DNA of 64,000 bases from Henckelia pumila (GCF_033568475.1 NW_027331840.1:496001-560000); one strand, 5' to 3'; counted from the first letter of the stretch, positions 47,315-61,408 are shown. Numbers and translations: made by a program. Notes: a model not told the origin generated them from the letters alone.

Positions 47315-50300
47315 TCAAAAATACAAAGCAAACAACTCAGGATATTCAGTCCGCATACGACTCTCAGTTTCCCAAGTTGCTTCTTCAACGCCTCGGCGCT
47401 GCCACTGTACCATCACAAGTGGTATAGTCTTGTTCCGAAGAACTTTCTCCTTCCTGTCTAGAATACAGATTGGTCGTTCAACAAAAGACAGATCTGACTC
47501 CAGCTGAATATCAGTAAACTGAATCACATGAGATTCATCAGCTATATACTGTCGAAGCAACGACACATGAAAAACATTGTGTATACTGGAAAGAGATGGC
47601 GGTAAGGCCAAACGATAAGCAACATCTCCAATCTTCTCCAGTATCTGGAAAGGCCCAATATAACGAGGAGATAACTTGCCTTTCACACCGAATCTCATCA
47701 CCTTCCTGAAAGGTGATACCCGCAGAAAAACATATTCACCAGGCTCAAACTGAAGTGGCCTACGGCGAATATTCGCGTAACTGGCTTGTCTATCTTGAGC
47801 AACTTTGATCCTATGTTTGATCAAATCTACCTTGTCTACAATCTGCTGCACCAATTCAGGACCCTCGACTTGCCGTTCCCCGACTTCATCCCAGAATAAC
47901 GGAGTACGACACCGTTGACCATACAATGCCTCGAAAGGTGCCATATCAATACTACGATGATAACTGTTATTGTAGGCAAATTCAATCAAAGGTAACTGAT
48001 CTTGCCAAGATAAGCCAAAATCCATGACAGAAAAACGTAGCATATCCTCCAGCGTACGAATCGTGAGCTCTGACTGCCCGTCAGTCTCCGGATGATATGT
48101 CGTGCTCAAACTCAGAGTGGTACCCAATGCCTGCTGAAAACTACCCCAGAAACGTGAGGTAAATCGCGGATCTCTATCACTGACAATGCTCACTGGAATA
48201 CCATACAATCGCACAATCTCCTGGATATATAAGCGTGCCATGCGATCATAAGAATACTCCCGGTTATAAGGAATGAAATGTGCTGATTTCATCAAACGGT
48301 CAATGACAACCTAGATAGCATCACACTGACGTGAAGTCATAGGAAAGTGGGTAACAAAATCCATAGTCACGTGCTCCCACTTCCATTCGGGAATCTCAAG
48401 ATTCTGCAGTAATCCACCTGGTCGTCGGTGTTCAGCCTTGACCTGTTGACAAACCAAACATCTCGAAACAAATTGATACACACTTCGCTTCATTCCCTTC
48501 CACCAGAATCTAGTTCGCAAATCCTTATACATTTTCATACTTTCAGGATGAACTGATAATCGACTCCTATGAGCTTGAGATAGAATATCATTCCTGAGCT
48601 CCGCAATATTAGGTACAACCACTCGATTAGATAAGCAAAATAAACCATCTGCCTGAAAATGGAATCCAGATGTATTAACTCCATTGGCTAGACGTGCCAA
48701 TCGCTGAGTCTTAACATCAGATATCTGAGCATCTCTGATCCGAGAATACAATGCTGGCTCAGATAGAATCGTATACAAACGAATCCCATTTCTCCCTTTC
48801 TTGTGCTTGAGCGTAAAACTCAATGAACAGCACTCTTGAATCATATGAGATATTCCATTAGTCTGAAGTGCAGAAAGTCTCACCTGCCGACTCAAGGCAT
48901 CAGCAGTAAGATTAGCAGAACCTGGATGATACTTGATTTCACAATCATAATCCTTCAGGAGATCCATCCAGCGTCTCTGTCGCATATTCAACTCAGCCTG
49001 AATGAATAAATACTTCAAATTCTTGTGATCCGTAAATATCTCAAATTTCTCGCCATAAAGATAATGTCTCCAAATCTTGAGCGCAAATACAATGGCGGCC
49101 AACTCGAGATCATGCACTGGATAATTATTCTCATGCGTCTTCAACTGTCGAGAAGCATAGGCAATAACATGGCCATGCTGTGTCAACAAACATCCCAACC
49201 CCTGACCAGAGGCATCAGTATAAACAACATAACCCCCTGATCCAGAAGGTAGAGTTAGCACAGGTGCATTAGTAAGACGTCTCCGCAGCTCGTGAAATGA
49301 CTCCTCACAATCCGAGGACCAAATGAAGGTAACATCTTTCCGAGTAAGCTGAGTCAAAGGCCTTGCCAACTGTGAAAAATTCTCGATGAACCGACGGTAA
49401 TATCCCGCTAGACCCAAGAAACTACGAATCTCAGCAACCGTCGTAGGTCGAGACCAGTTCAGCACTGCCTCTATCTTACTAGGATCAACAGATATCCCTT
49501 CACTAGAAATCACATGACCGAGAAACACTACCCGATCAAGCCAGAATTCACACTTGCTCAATTTCGCATACAGCAGCCTATCTCGTAACGTCTGAAGAAC
49601 AATCCTCAAATGTTGTGCATGCTCATCCTTGTCATGAGAATAGACAAGAATATCATCTATGAAGACGATGACAAATCTATCCAGATATTCTCGAAATACT
49701 TGATTCATCAGATTCATAAAGACTGCCGGTGCATTCGTCAAACCAAATGGCATCACCAGAAACTCATAATGCCCGTATCTGGTCCTGAAAGCAGTCGTAG
49801 ATATATCTGAGTCTCGTACCCGCATCTGATGGTATCCAGATCTTAGATCTATCTTCGAATAAACAGAAGTACCCTGTAGTTGATCAAACAGATCATCAAT
49901 CCGCGGCAAAGGATACTTATTCTTGATGGTGACACGATTCAACTGCCTGTAATCAATACATAATCGCATCGATCCATCCTTCTTCTTGACAAACAAAACA
50001 GGTGCTCCCCACGGAGAAACACTCGGACGAATATATCCCTTATCAAGCAGATCCTGTAACTGCTGTTTCAATTCCCTCATCTCTGACGGTGCCAAACGAT
50101 AAGGTGCTCGGGATATAGGCGTCGTTCCTGGTACTAGATCAATACCAAATTCAACCTCTCGAACCGGAGGAAAACCAGGAATCTCATCAGGGAATACGTC
50201 AGGAAACTCGCTGACAACCGGTAGCTGATCAATACCCGTACTACTCATGGACATATCAACCGCATAGATAATGTAGCCCTCCCCACCTGACTCCAAGACA

Positions 50301-51781
50301 TGACATGCCTTCAGAGCCGAAACAAGTGGCATCGGAGGTCGCGCACCCTCACCATAAAAATACCAGCTATCACCCTCAACGGGATGAAACTGTACCAGAC
50401 GCTGATAACAATCCACAGTAGCGTGATACAAAGTCAGCATATCTATTCCCAAAATACAGTCAAAATCCGTCATCGCTAATATCATCAAATTAGCCGATAA
50501 CACATTACCCTCAAATTCCAGAAGGCAACCCATCACTAGACGCTTAGTTACTACCTCCTGCTCTAACGGAGTAGATACAACTAAATCCACATCTAATGAT
50601 ACGTAAGGTAATCTATGTCTCTTAACGAAGCGACTAGAAATAAAGGAATGCGATACTCCAGTATCAATTAATATAAGTGCAGGAATATCACATAACAAGA
50701 AGTTACCTGCCAACATGCGATCGCTTCCCTCAATAGCCTGCTCCTGAGACAGAGCAAACACCTGCCCTTGAGTCTGGGGACGAAAACCAGAAGAACTCTG
50801 TGGTGCTGGCTGCTGACGTGGAACAATAGAAGCCTGAGATCCAACATGGGATCCCGATCCACTAGCAGAACCCATACGCTGAGGACAATCTCTCCGCAGA
50901 TGTCCCTGCTGACCACAAATATAACAAGCCCCAGTAGCTCTCCGACATGAAGCTGCAGGATGCTTCCCACCACAGTGGCTACAAAACTCCTCCTTCTTCT
51001 TCTTCTTCCCAAAGCGTAAAGTACCTCGTGAACCACGAGAACCAGACGAAGTAGTAGGAGTAGAAGAAGACGTAGGCATAGATGGCACAACAGATTGAGC
51101 TCGAGGCTCAACAAATCCACTAGACTGTGCTGGCATCATCAGCTGTCCACGCCTGTTGCTGGTCTCCACAAGACGGCAACGGTTCACCAAAGTCTCATAG
51201 GATACCGGGTCATCACAGACGACAACCTGTGCATAGATATCTTGGTTCAGGCCTTGCAGAAAGATATCATACTTCGACGCATCACTCACATTGATATGAG
51301 GACTGAAAGGTAGCAGATCTAGAAATCGCTGCTGATACTGATCAATAGTCATTGATCCTTGCCGCAAAGTAAGCAACTCCATAGATCGTGCTTGGCGAAC
51401 AGTCGGAGGAAAATACAATTTCTGAAACTCCCGACAGAAATCATCCCAAGTCACCAGTCCTCTCTCAGTGCGTGCCTGAGCAACCTTGGCATCCCACCAA
51501 AAACGTGCTCTATCCTCTAGAACGAATTCTAGAACTTCCAATTTCTGTTCCTTAGTACACTCGAAAGCTCGGAAAGTACTCTCGAGTTTAGACATCCAGC
51601 CTCTCGCCTGTTCAGGATTCTCGCCTCCCACCAAGGGTTTCGGTCCTACCTGCATAAACTTGTTAATCGTATAGTGACGTCTACCCTCATGAGGACGATG
51701 ACGATCATCCTGATGATGATGATGGCGACGATGATGATGACCACCTCCCTGGCCAACACTACCGTGACTTTCGTCAGCCAT
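47315..51781 (-). mobile_element. Tekay-like gag-pol region
   Basis: Gag opens near MADESHG, with a His-rich run, then a capsid part ([16 protein letters not shown]) and a [14 protein letters not shown] knuckle. Next come a protease with [12 protein letters not shown] and a reverse transcriptase with [24 protein letters not shown] and FIDDILVYS. RNase H ([30 protein letters not shown]) and an integrase zinc finger ([11 protein letters not shown]) and core follow. The end is chromodomain-like (VQWQRRGVEEATWE), known to guide chromovirus integration to heterochromatin. Fossil part. Confidence 0.88.
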
Positions 51782-51890
51782 ATCCTGAAACAAATTGCAC
51801 ATTAATATCCCAAATGCGCAAGAATTACTCAAGACTAAACTAAATCCCAAGCACTAATCCCAAAATCTACGCATGCTCTGATACCAAAAA

Positions 51891-53347
51891 TGTAGTGACC
51901 CTGCATGGAATCACCTACTAACTGGCAACTAATAGCATGCATTAAACTTAATACAACATTATACTTAACAGAGTAAAAACGTGCGGAAACTAAACCATAA
52001 AATACATATCAGCTTAGTAATATAATCCAGGCTTAAATCTGTAGTGATACAACCATATCGAAATTCTTAAAATATTATACAGCTAACAAATCATGCTGTA
52101 TAAAAACTCTTCAAGGCTCCTGCTCCCTAGTCCTGCCTTGAACTACCAGCTCCGTCCATCCTGCGACCTGTCCCATAGAATAGGGTGTCCAAGATAACAA
52201 CTAGGACGTGAGCGCTAACGCCCAGTACATAGACATGAGTAAACATATGTATATAATGCATGCAACGTGATGACTGGTAAAAGATCATCCGAAAAGTCAT
52301 GCTCAGAACCGGCGCCACATGAGTGCTGCCACCGCACGGATCAACCTCTGGGTGCAACCACACTCGTCTAGTACACCAGAGTAGACAGACATAAATGCCC
52401 CCGCCGTCGCGGTACTCTCAGTGACAGACTATCGAGTATAGAGCTGAGCGGCTCTATAGTCAGGTACAACAAGGAATAGGCTCAACGTGTATATGCACAT
52501 GATATATGAGTATAGAAAGCGGTAAATCATACATCATGCCATATAATAATGCCAAATAAATGCAACATATAAACATGTATACTCGCTGGCAATCTCAGTC
52601 AATGTGTACGTACCTCTAGGCTAGTTCAAGTAAGTAGATCCTAGGTTCCAAGCCTATATTCAAAAATTCACCGTATCACTACATAAGTTCTATAAGCCTT
52701 AACTAAGCTAATAAGTACTCCCAAAACTTAAATAGATTCCCGGACCATACCTTCGTCCGTAGTAAGCCCTTTGAAGACGCTAGTCCCGGATGACTATAAC
52801 CACAACTTGGTTATTCCAGAACTTCGATTATAACCAATAGGGCCCTCAAGTGTATATCTCACACTATATAACTGAATAAGGAAACTCAGAAATTCGTAAT
52901 TCAAAATGAATCAAATGAGCCCCTATTTATAGCCAAAATCTCGGCCATGATCGGAACCACCGATCTCGGGATCGGAGCTTCCGATTCCAGCTCATTCTGT
53001 GCATGTCCGACACATCGGGATCGAAACCACCGTTCCGGGATCGGAACTTCCGATCGAACCCCCGATCAACACTTGTCAAAACTCACAGCTGAGTCATCGA
53101 TCATTGCTGGCTGGCTGAGATCGGAACTTCCGTTCCCGATCGGAACGTCCGATCTCCATGCATCCAATCAGCTTCCGAAGTGGTCAGGATCGGAACTTCC
53201 GAACTGGGATCGGAGCTTCCGATCTGACCCGAAGTCAAAAGCTCAAATTCTCTTCCGAAGTCCAATAACACTCCGAAAATGATTAATTACCAACCCTTAA
53301 TCATGTTTAACATATTATTATCTTAAAATGGTTTCTGGGTTACTACA
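51891..53347 (-). repeat. 5' LTR of the Tekay-like Gypsy
   Basis: 1457 bp, paired with 45740-47195. The same palindromic repeat cluster lies at 52950-53230. Confidence 0.92.
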
Positions 53348-53821
53348 CATGCTCTATTGTATGTTCTTTTTTTTTTCTTCAGAAAAATCACAGGGCCGGA
53401 CCCTTGCCTACGTCCGTGTATGGGTCCATGTACCCTCGTATTTTTGAGTTCTCGGATTTTGTTCATGCACTGACCGCGTACATGCATCCGTGCATGGGTC
53501 CGTTTGTCTTCATTCGATGCAGAAACTTGGAGTTTATGATAATGTTGGGCACGGACTGTGCACGGAGTCTGTGCATATTTCAGAGAGTTGGATTTTTGTG
53601 CATTTTGGTGCACGGACCAGTGCACATATGTGTGCATGGGATCCGTGAATTTTTGTGACCTCAAAAATATTGGCTACAGATTAATGCACGGACCCGGGCA
53701 CGGAGGATGCATGGAGTCCATGCATGCCTTTAAAAAAATTTCTTGAACTTTTTGGTCCGGACTCTCTGTCGATTATTGAATGATATATTTTGATTAGATT
53801 ATTAGAATACAGGTCCTCACA

Positions 53822-56800
53822 TGCATGATTTTTCTGAATTTATTGTGTAAGTTGGGTTGATTGAGGCAGGATATGTGAGCTCTAAATTCACTTGGACTAA
53901 TATGAGGGTTTGGAAGCGGTTTGATACAGTTTTGATGTCGTCAGCCTGCGCACGAGTTTTTAATGCTTTCAAGGTGGAACACCTTCATAGAGGCTCCTCA
54001 GATCATTGCCGGTTTCAGATATCAGCTTCTTTTCTGCCTAACCTCGTCTCTTCATTCCGTTTTCAAATTATGTGGACTCTTCACCCGGATTTTCTTCAGA
54101 CTGTGAGACTGAATTGGCACCTTCATTGCTCTGATACAAGTCTTTCTCGGATGTTCATCAAGATGAAATGCTTGAAACATCATTTGAAGTGGTGGAATAA
54201 AGATGTCTTTGGTAATGTAGTGGACAAAGTTTGGGCGTTAGATACTTTGGTTGCCGAAGCAAAAGAGTTGTTTGATAAGGCGCCTTCAGAAGTTAACAGA
54301 GCTTATCTATCTTTAGCTCAGAATAATCTATCCCTTTGTCTATCGATGGAAGAGGCTTTTTGGAAACAAAAAGCAACTTGCAAATGGACGGAGAAAGGGA
54401 ACGGAACACTAAATTATTCCATAATATGTTTAATAGAAGGAGATTGGGGAACAAGATTTACCGTATTTGGGAGGATGACATTGCCTTGGACAATCATTTG
54501 GATATTCAAGCTTCAGGCGTCTTTTTTTTTTTATTTATATAAACTCCTCACTGGTGATCCCACGGTCCTAAACTTAGCAGATTTGCGGCACATCCCGGCT
54601 CTGGTGATTGAGGAAGATAATAATTCCCTGTTGGGAGAGATAAATGAGAAAGAGATTTTTGACTGTGTACAGTCCTTGAATGCAGATAATGCAACTGGCC
54701 CTAACGGTTATTCTGCGGGTTTCTTCAAACATTGTTGGACTATTATCAAATTAAATTTGTTAGCCACTGTTCGATAATTTATGATGGGTGCTTCCTTACC
54801 GAGGTTGGTCACTGCCACGACTATCATCCTTATTCCCAAGGTCCTGAATTCTCTGGCCTGGACAGATTTCAGACCTATTATCCTATGTAATGTGTTGAAA
54901 AAATGTGACGACTCGAGTTCTAATCGCTCATAATCAATTAATCAACAATACTAGACAAGTATCAATGTCTAAATAAAGGAATAATTTTTTTTTAAAACAG
55001 AGCACCTCGCTCGATCGGGGAAAAACCCCCGATCGAGCGAGCACAAAGTGCCCAACTCTCGGGTTCAAATAATAGGGGCCTCGCTCGATCCGTGATAAAT
55101 CACCGATCGAGCGAGCCCATCTCCAGAAACAAAACATGAGAGTTCTTTTGCTGTCAAAACGAGATCATGCAAGGTCTTTGTTTCAAAATCATTTCCTACC
55201 AAAGTCTAGACATGGTTTAATCAATCACAACATCTAACATGCATTCCAACATGCTATAAATGATAGGAATAGATCATTCTAAGGTCTTAAACATAACCAT
55301 AAAGCTCATAAACATGCAAGAACATTGCAATATAAACAAGATCAAGATACATCATGTTTATTCAAGGATTTACAACATATTTCAATCCTATAAACATCAA
55401 CAAAACCCCAACTAAATCATCTACAAGTCTTGGTACAAGTATCTTCTAACATGATCATGTTTAAGACTCAAATATACATCATGACAGCTCATACAACTCT
55501 AACTCGGATCATCACGCTATATTCGATTCATCCCTTGTTCTTTAAGTCCGCCTTTGCCCGGTTCCACTCCCTCCTATTGCAATGACACATACAACAAAAC
55601 AATAGCCGGATAACTCCGGTGAGAAATAGATTTCCCAGTAAAAGCAACTAAACATGCATAATCAATATATATCAAAATCATGATATAAAGGTAAGTACAA
55701 TGCATGTTTTCAAAACAAGGTTCATTTTGTCATTCGTCGGTTGGGATCCCGAGAAGAAGATATCATAGCTAATCCACCGACACACCCTATCGAGGTGGGG
55801 CTACTATCTTGCTTCTCTAGACTTTGAAGCCATTACATATGTAGATCAGACGCTAGGCTAAAACAACCACCCAGGTCATACATATACAATCCCTCAAATC
55901 GACTATTCGAACGTTTTCGTTCATTACAAACTCAAGGAATAGGTCATCAAGATGAATGCAACATATATCATAATCAGAGCATTCATTATATCAAAAACCT
56001 ATTCAATCAATCAAGGTAAAGCACATAAGAGCACTTAAGCAAACAAGTATGTGAATTGAGGGAACTCGATACAAACCATCTCGAGTTGTAATCCCAATCA
56101 AATAGTAGTCCACTTTTACCTTTCAAATGTGATGTTTAGGATGTCTTCTAGCTTGTCCAACTCTGTCCAAGATCAATTACCAACCACAACTCAAAATCTG
56201 CTCAATAACCATCCAAACTTCAACAAGAACTTCAAGACAAACTCTACCAACATTGTTCTATCTTCTATCGGTTTTGGAGTCGACTTTTCGAGTTGATAAG
56301 CCCTGTTCAACCACTGAAATGATAGCATAATCATCAATAAATCATCATCCAACATTTTAGTAACATCTAAATTCAAGAACCATAGCAAATCACTTCAATT
56401 CAAGAGTTCGACGGCATATCGGTAATACTTCGGCGATTCCCGAACATATCTATATCATGTCTAACATTCATATCAAACGTTCAAGCTATAAACCAACATA
56501 TCAGCAGGTATATGAATTGAATCATAACTGAGAATCACAAGAACATAATATACAACTCAATCTTCAATCAACCTTCAAGATTCAACAAGATAGAAGCTCA
56601 ACAACACCAATTCAACCATAATTCTGATATCTGTCATTTTCGAAATCTCAAACCCTGATGAACAAAGAATAAACTTACATCAAATTGAAGGTCTTGTCGA
56701 GAGGATTCCAAAACATCTTTCGGAATCGAAATCGGATAATCGTAGCTCAAGATATAAGGATTTGAAGATGAAGATTGAACTTGGAAATTCTGTTTTGCTC

Positions 56801-58205
56801 TTGCTCTCGGTTCCTTCCTTTCCAAATTTGAGAAATCTGATGAAATTTCATTCAATGACACGTGCATGCTGAGTCCTCAATCAAATTCTGATAAGTTTAA
56901 TAGAATTTGCACTTTAGTCCCTAAACTAATCAATAATTGCTATTCAGTCCTTAATTCCTCAATTCATTCAATTTCAATCCTAATCAATTTAAGAATATTA
57001 GAATTTAAATCAAAACTCTAAATATTACCAAATTAATTATTCTCGAATTAAAATTAAATATTTCCGGGCGTTACAAAAAAAATCATCACAAAACTTTTGG
57101 CTATTCGTTTGAGGAACATCTTGCCAAATATTATTTCCCAGGCCCAAAGTGGTTTTGTAGTTGGAAGACTCATTTCAGTAAATATCCTCATGGCTCGGGA
57201 ACTGGTTAATATATAAGATCAATTATAAGGTGAGGGGAGGGAATACTATCCTAAAGTTGGACATGGATAAGGCTTATGACAGAGTCAGTTGGAACTTTTT
57301 GACTAAAGTGTTACAGGCTTTCGGATTTTCTCCTGCTGTAGGTGATATGTTTCTTTGTTGCATTTCTAATTTTTGGTTTTCTATCAGTATTAATGGCCCT
57401 CTCTCGGGGTTTTTTTTGATCTCAACGAGGTTGCATCAAGGAGATCCGTTATCTCATCTTCTGTTCATCATTGCAGCGGATTATATTTGTAAAGGGTTGG
57501 ACAACCTTTTTAACAGATATCCTCTTATGAAATTCCACTTTGGTAGAGATGGTAATATCTCGCATCTTGCTTATGGTGACGACTTCATTATTTCTCTAAT
57601 AGAGCAACAAGGAATATCAAACGTCTGAGGATGGAATTTTGGCTATCGGAGGCATTATCAAAGATCGTCCTAGGTTTCCTATTCTGGAATTCCATGAGAG
57701 GATCGATCCGGGTTCCATTAATACCAGAGCGGAGATGCTAGCTATTCTTAGAGGTCTCCTCCTTTGTAGAGAATAATTTCTTTTTCCTTTGGCTAGAAGT
57801 TGATTCTTTGGTTTCTCTTAATATTATTATGCAGACTCCTCCTGCTGGAACATCTCAAACACTTTGGATCAGATCCAAAACATCCTATCTAATTTCCATG
57901 TGATCAAGTCTCATGTTTATAGGGAAGCCAACGCTGCAGCGGACAAGCTTGCTAATATGAGAATTCTTCTGGGTTCCGCCGTTCTATTTCCGAATCAAAT
58001 TCATGGCATTTAAGAAGCATTTGCAGACTAGATAGGACTGGTTTTCTTTACATTAGAGCTAGTTCGAAGCTTGCTTTATTTGTACTCATTTCTTGAGAAG
58101 TCTTAGTCTAGTCTCCCTCTCTTGTACTCCTTTTTCATTATCTAATAAATGGGTAGCGGTCCGTCTATCCCTCCGCCATAACAGACGACTTTTCTTAAAA
58201 AAATC
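53822..58205 (+). mobile_element. Decayed L1-type LINE, ORF2 only, split by a solo LTR
   Basis: The 5' part (53822-54903) is the end of an endonuclease (SSKFTWTNMRVWKRFD, SSDHCRF) and the RT lead-in (KQKATCKWTEKGNGT). The 3' part (from about 57083) resumes the same reading at CNVLKKI|ITKLLAIR, then QAQSGFVVGR, LDMDKAYDRVSWNF, HQGDPLS and AYGDDFI. Near 57610 it jumps straight to the RNase H part (GGIIKDRP, RAEMLAILRGLL, REANAAADKLAN), so the thumb and zinc-finger region is deleted. An in-frame stop lies near 53850 and frame changes near 54400. ORF1 and the 5' end are missing. It ends with aataaatgggtagcgg and a short A run at 58196-58202. Confidence 0.85.
54904..57075 (-). repeat. Solo LTR (family C) inside the LINE
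   Basis: On the minus strand it runs TGTAACGCCCGG to GAGTCGTCACA, about 2.17 kb. It sits in the AAAAAA run of the LINE codons for LKKI, so an aaaaa target duplication fits both sides. Repeated gatcgagcgag(c) words lie at 55010-55120. It shares collinear blocks with 44761-45739. No internal element sequence remains. Confidence 0.85.
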
Positions 58206-59261
58206 TATAGATATTGAGATTTATTTTCTCAAATATAATTGATCAATTTGCTTCATGAAGCTAAATATTTCAAGAGTAGAATAACTAAAGTATCGACCCT
58301 AAATAAAATGTTCATCGCTCGACCTTAATTTCCATCCTATATTTGACAATTATTATCAGATTATTTTGTTTTTAACATAATTTGTACCTCAATTATTTTG
58401 GACAAGAATAAATCAAAACTGTTTCATTTTTTATCTTTGCAACTAGTATTAACTCATTGTTTCCGTATTCTTGTATACTCACGCATAAGCTTAATTAAAG
58501 AAAATTGAAAGATTGTGCTTTGTAGTTTGTTAATTAACAATAGTGTTGTTCGTCGTATTATAACACCAAAGACAACATGCAGCGAAAAATCAATAGCTTA
58601 AATAAATAATACACGAAATTAATTTAACACGAGTAAAAACTCGTGCAGGTGCCTTAGGTCTAAATAATTAATAGAAAATATAGAATAGTGTTACAAAACA
58701 ATACTATTGATTTTACGAAAACGGTAAACTCTAAATTTCTTAACAAGTTGAGATATCAAACTTACATCCTAAATAATCAGAGTATAAAATAAACAGATGC
58801 AACTCCTATAAACCTAAGGACGACACAACAAAAATTGTTCAACAATACTATGCACTAACTGTTTCATCTAATGTTTTCAACACCATCGATAAAACGACGA
58901 AATTAGTAACGATGAGTACAAAATCTAGCTTCAGCAACCTTCAAATTCTCCTCTAGAATTCTTTAATGGTGCTCTGTGAATTATTTGTTTGAAGTCTTCT
59001 TTTTATAAATCTCTATAATGCATATCAAATCATATCTTGAATATATTTTATATATCATAGAATATTTACCATATTTCTTTTTTTTTAGAAAGCCAAATTC
59101 AATTAATAACATTTTGGATAATGCTATGTGTACTTAGATTATTACATAGAGGATTATACACACAATTAAATTAGAAAATTATCCCAATTTTTTTTTTTAA
59201 ATTATTTATCTTCAACATACAATTATTTTTATTTCTAAAAAAAACTTTTAATGAAAATATA
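58206..59261. other. Intergenic region, possibly a Copia-type LTR scrap
   Basis: No coding region is recognised. 58555-59075 (caccaaagacaacatgcagcg... to tttttataaatctctataatgc) has the composition and an inverted TATA-like word of a minus-strand LTR, but no ends or primer site are certain. Confidence 0.35.
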
Positions 59262-60631
59262 ATGTTTTATTTTACTATTTATTGTGCAATTCTAGATGTG
59301 TCAAAATTTAATACGAACCAAATTGACAAAAAAATATTGGATTAGGTTGACATTTTTGGGTTAAAGTCAGATCTAATTGGACCCGAAAAATTAATTATGT
59401 AATAATTATATTTTTAAATAAAAATTTATTTTTATTTTTTAAGTTTTTAATGTATAATTAAATACACATAAAAATATTCAATTTGATTTAAATACATGAT
59501 AACAAATCTCGCTTAAATATAATTTAAATGTGAAGGAATAATTGTAAAAAATTTTAAATATAAAAACAACACAAACTAAAAACATATTTTTTAAAAAACA
59601 AATTTTTTTAAAAAATAATTAATATATGATGAAACTTTATGAAACAATACACAAAAAAGTTCTTTCCAACATACAATATATAAAAAAATATTTCAATATT
59701 TCTTAATTCTATAAATAATTTTTAAAAAAATTTAGTCATCTAGGGTAAACCAAATCTAACCCAACCCGATTAATTTTTTTAGGTTCAAATTGATATGATC
59801 CAAAGACAAAAAATTCAACTCAATTTTGACATCATAAAACTATACAATAAATAATAACATCAAAAAATAATATTTTCCATTCAGAATAGGACTCTTTTGA
59901 GACGATTTCACAGATCTTTATCCATGATACAGTCAACCCTACCAATGTTTACAATAAAAAGTAATATTTTTGGCATAAAATATAATATTTTTTCATAAGT
60001 GACCCAAATAAGATACCGTCTCACAAAATTGACCCTTAAGACCGTCTCATAGGAGTTTTTATCTTTCATTAAAGTTTTTTTTTTTTTGCGGTATAAAAGC
60101 AATTCTGGGTTGAATAGAAATAATTTTTTTAAAAATTTTGAGATATTTCTTAATTTAATAGAATGTATAACCTTTTATGTAGAACTTTATGTATACATAA
60201 CATTATCCTAACAATTTAACAAATAAGGAAATTCAAAAAATTAAATATTCCTTTCAAAACTGAATTAATTAGAATTAGAAGTAACTAATTATCAAGACGG
60301 AAATTCAAGAAATTAAATATTCCTTTAATTAGAAGTCGTCATCATCCTAGTAGTAATTGTAATCCTCCTTTTGATTGCCATCATCAATGTTTGTTCTCCT
60401 CTTCTTTCTCATTGTCTCCACCTGTTTAAGGGTCTTTTTCAATCTGGAGATGGATTTGAATCCTTACAAAGGACATGCTGAATTTTATGGCTGCAATCCC
60501 ATGAATCACAAATTTTATGGCTGCAAACACATTTAAACATATGCCAAAGCAAAAGCAATTTCATACAAGAACAGCTAATAAGAGCCTTAAAGCTGATTGA
60601 AGATGGCTATGGGCAATTACCTTTCGATCAT
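59262..60631. other. AT-rich 3' flank, continued unit 3
   Basis: Copy of 6030-7405 with the inverted-repeat element at 59888-60057 and the acidic-gene relic at about 60333-60467. No gene seen. Confidence 0.6.
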
Positions 60632-61406
60632 TTAAGCTTCAATAATTGGTGGAAATTCGCTCTTGTCATGCGAGAATGGATTAAGATCTATATACCTTCT
60701 CAAATTACCAATCAAAAACTTACGTTGTGCCATCATGTTACTATATTTTGAAAATATCTCTTTATGCTCCCTGCAAGTGTAGAAACAACAATTCAAATTC
60801 AATTTTTCAGAAGAAGGAATTTCAGAAGAAGGATAAGGTGTTATAGAAAAAATTTAAACTGTCGAGAGGCAATAGCCTCCCTAAAATGATTAAATGATTT
60901 TCTTCTGATGCACACACCATTAATTCTTTCGCAAAAATCTCAATGGCGTAGATCGAATGAAATATTACTCACATAGTTGGCACATGCAAGGACATGTACA
61001 GGTATCGAAACACAGGATTTGATAACTTTGAAATAAGGCATACCTGACAAGGTTTTCAAAAACTTTCTGCTTCATAATCTCCGTGAAAATTGTCTTTGAT
61101 TCATTACTATCATTTATGTTTAAAAATCGACTTAGATATCCCTCAACTTCTTCCCACTCGCCCGCTTGCACTTGATCTTCAAAGTATTTTATCTTCTGTC
61201 GCCAAAGTAAACGAAAATATCTGCTCATTATCAGAGCACGCCAACTTTTGCACACGGCTTTGAATCTCATCAGAGATTTTGAAGGTAAACGTAGTAGAAT
61301 TTCGGAGAGGAAATCGACGTTATTAGATAATAAAGAGATATCGGCACGTAGTTTTCCAGAATCTCCCTCGGCCGCCATAGATCGATGTTGTTTCAGCCTT
61401 CCTTCC

Positions 61407-61408
<2 letters not shown>
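60632..61408 (-). CDS. F-box/TOPLESS-domain fusion protein, copy 3
   Basis: Exons 61408-61044 and 60770-60632 join in phase 2 and give the same protein as copies 1 and 2. The decayed TOPLESS exon lies at 60860-60967. The one clear difference is an expanded (AT)n tract directly upstream of the first ATG, which may affect its 5' leader or promoter spacing. The second ATG is at 61378. Confidence 0.72.

Larger units (their letters stand above)
45740..53347 (-). mobile_element. Nearly whole Gypsy element, Tekay-like chromovirus
   Basis: A 7.6-kb element on the minus strand with target duplications catgc (45735-45739, 53348-53352). It has two LTRs of about 1.46 kb, a primer site tggtatcagagcatgcg just inside the 5' LTR (about 51871-51888) and a polypurine tract aaaggtggggagaa at 47196-47210. 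A long gag-pol frame carries capsid, zinc knuckle, protease, reverse transcriptase, RNase H, integrase and a C-terminal chromodomain. The LTRs differ by little over 1 percent by eye, so it is young. It looks nearly whole, with about one break. Confidence 0.92.
44761..53821 (+). repeat. LTR remnant (family C) split by the Tekay-like Gypsy
   Basis: 45160-45480 aligns with the reverse complement of the solo LTR at 54904-57075: cttcaaagtctagag, ctcgggatcccaacc, tatatatcatgattt, cttttactgggaa and gttatccggctattg occur in the same order. The LTR continues after the Gypsy insertion (53353-53821), with repeated tgcacggac(c/t)-type words and an end ggtcctcaca. The left end was not located. It is old and solo or partial. 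Confidence 0.55.

Noticed and set aside
53404-53746. Open frames with MHGPVHICVHG-type repeats
   Set aside because: Produced by the tgcacgga word cluster in the family C LTR remnant.
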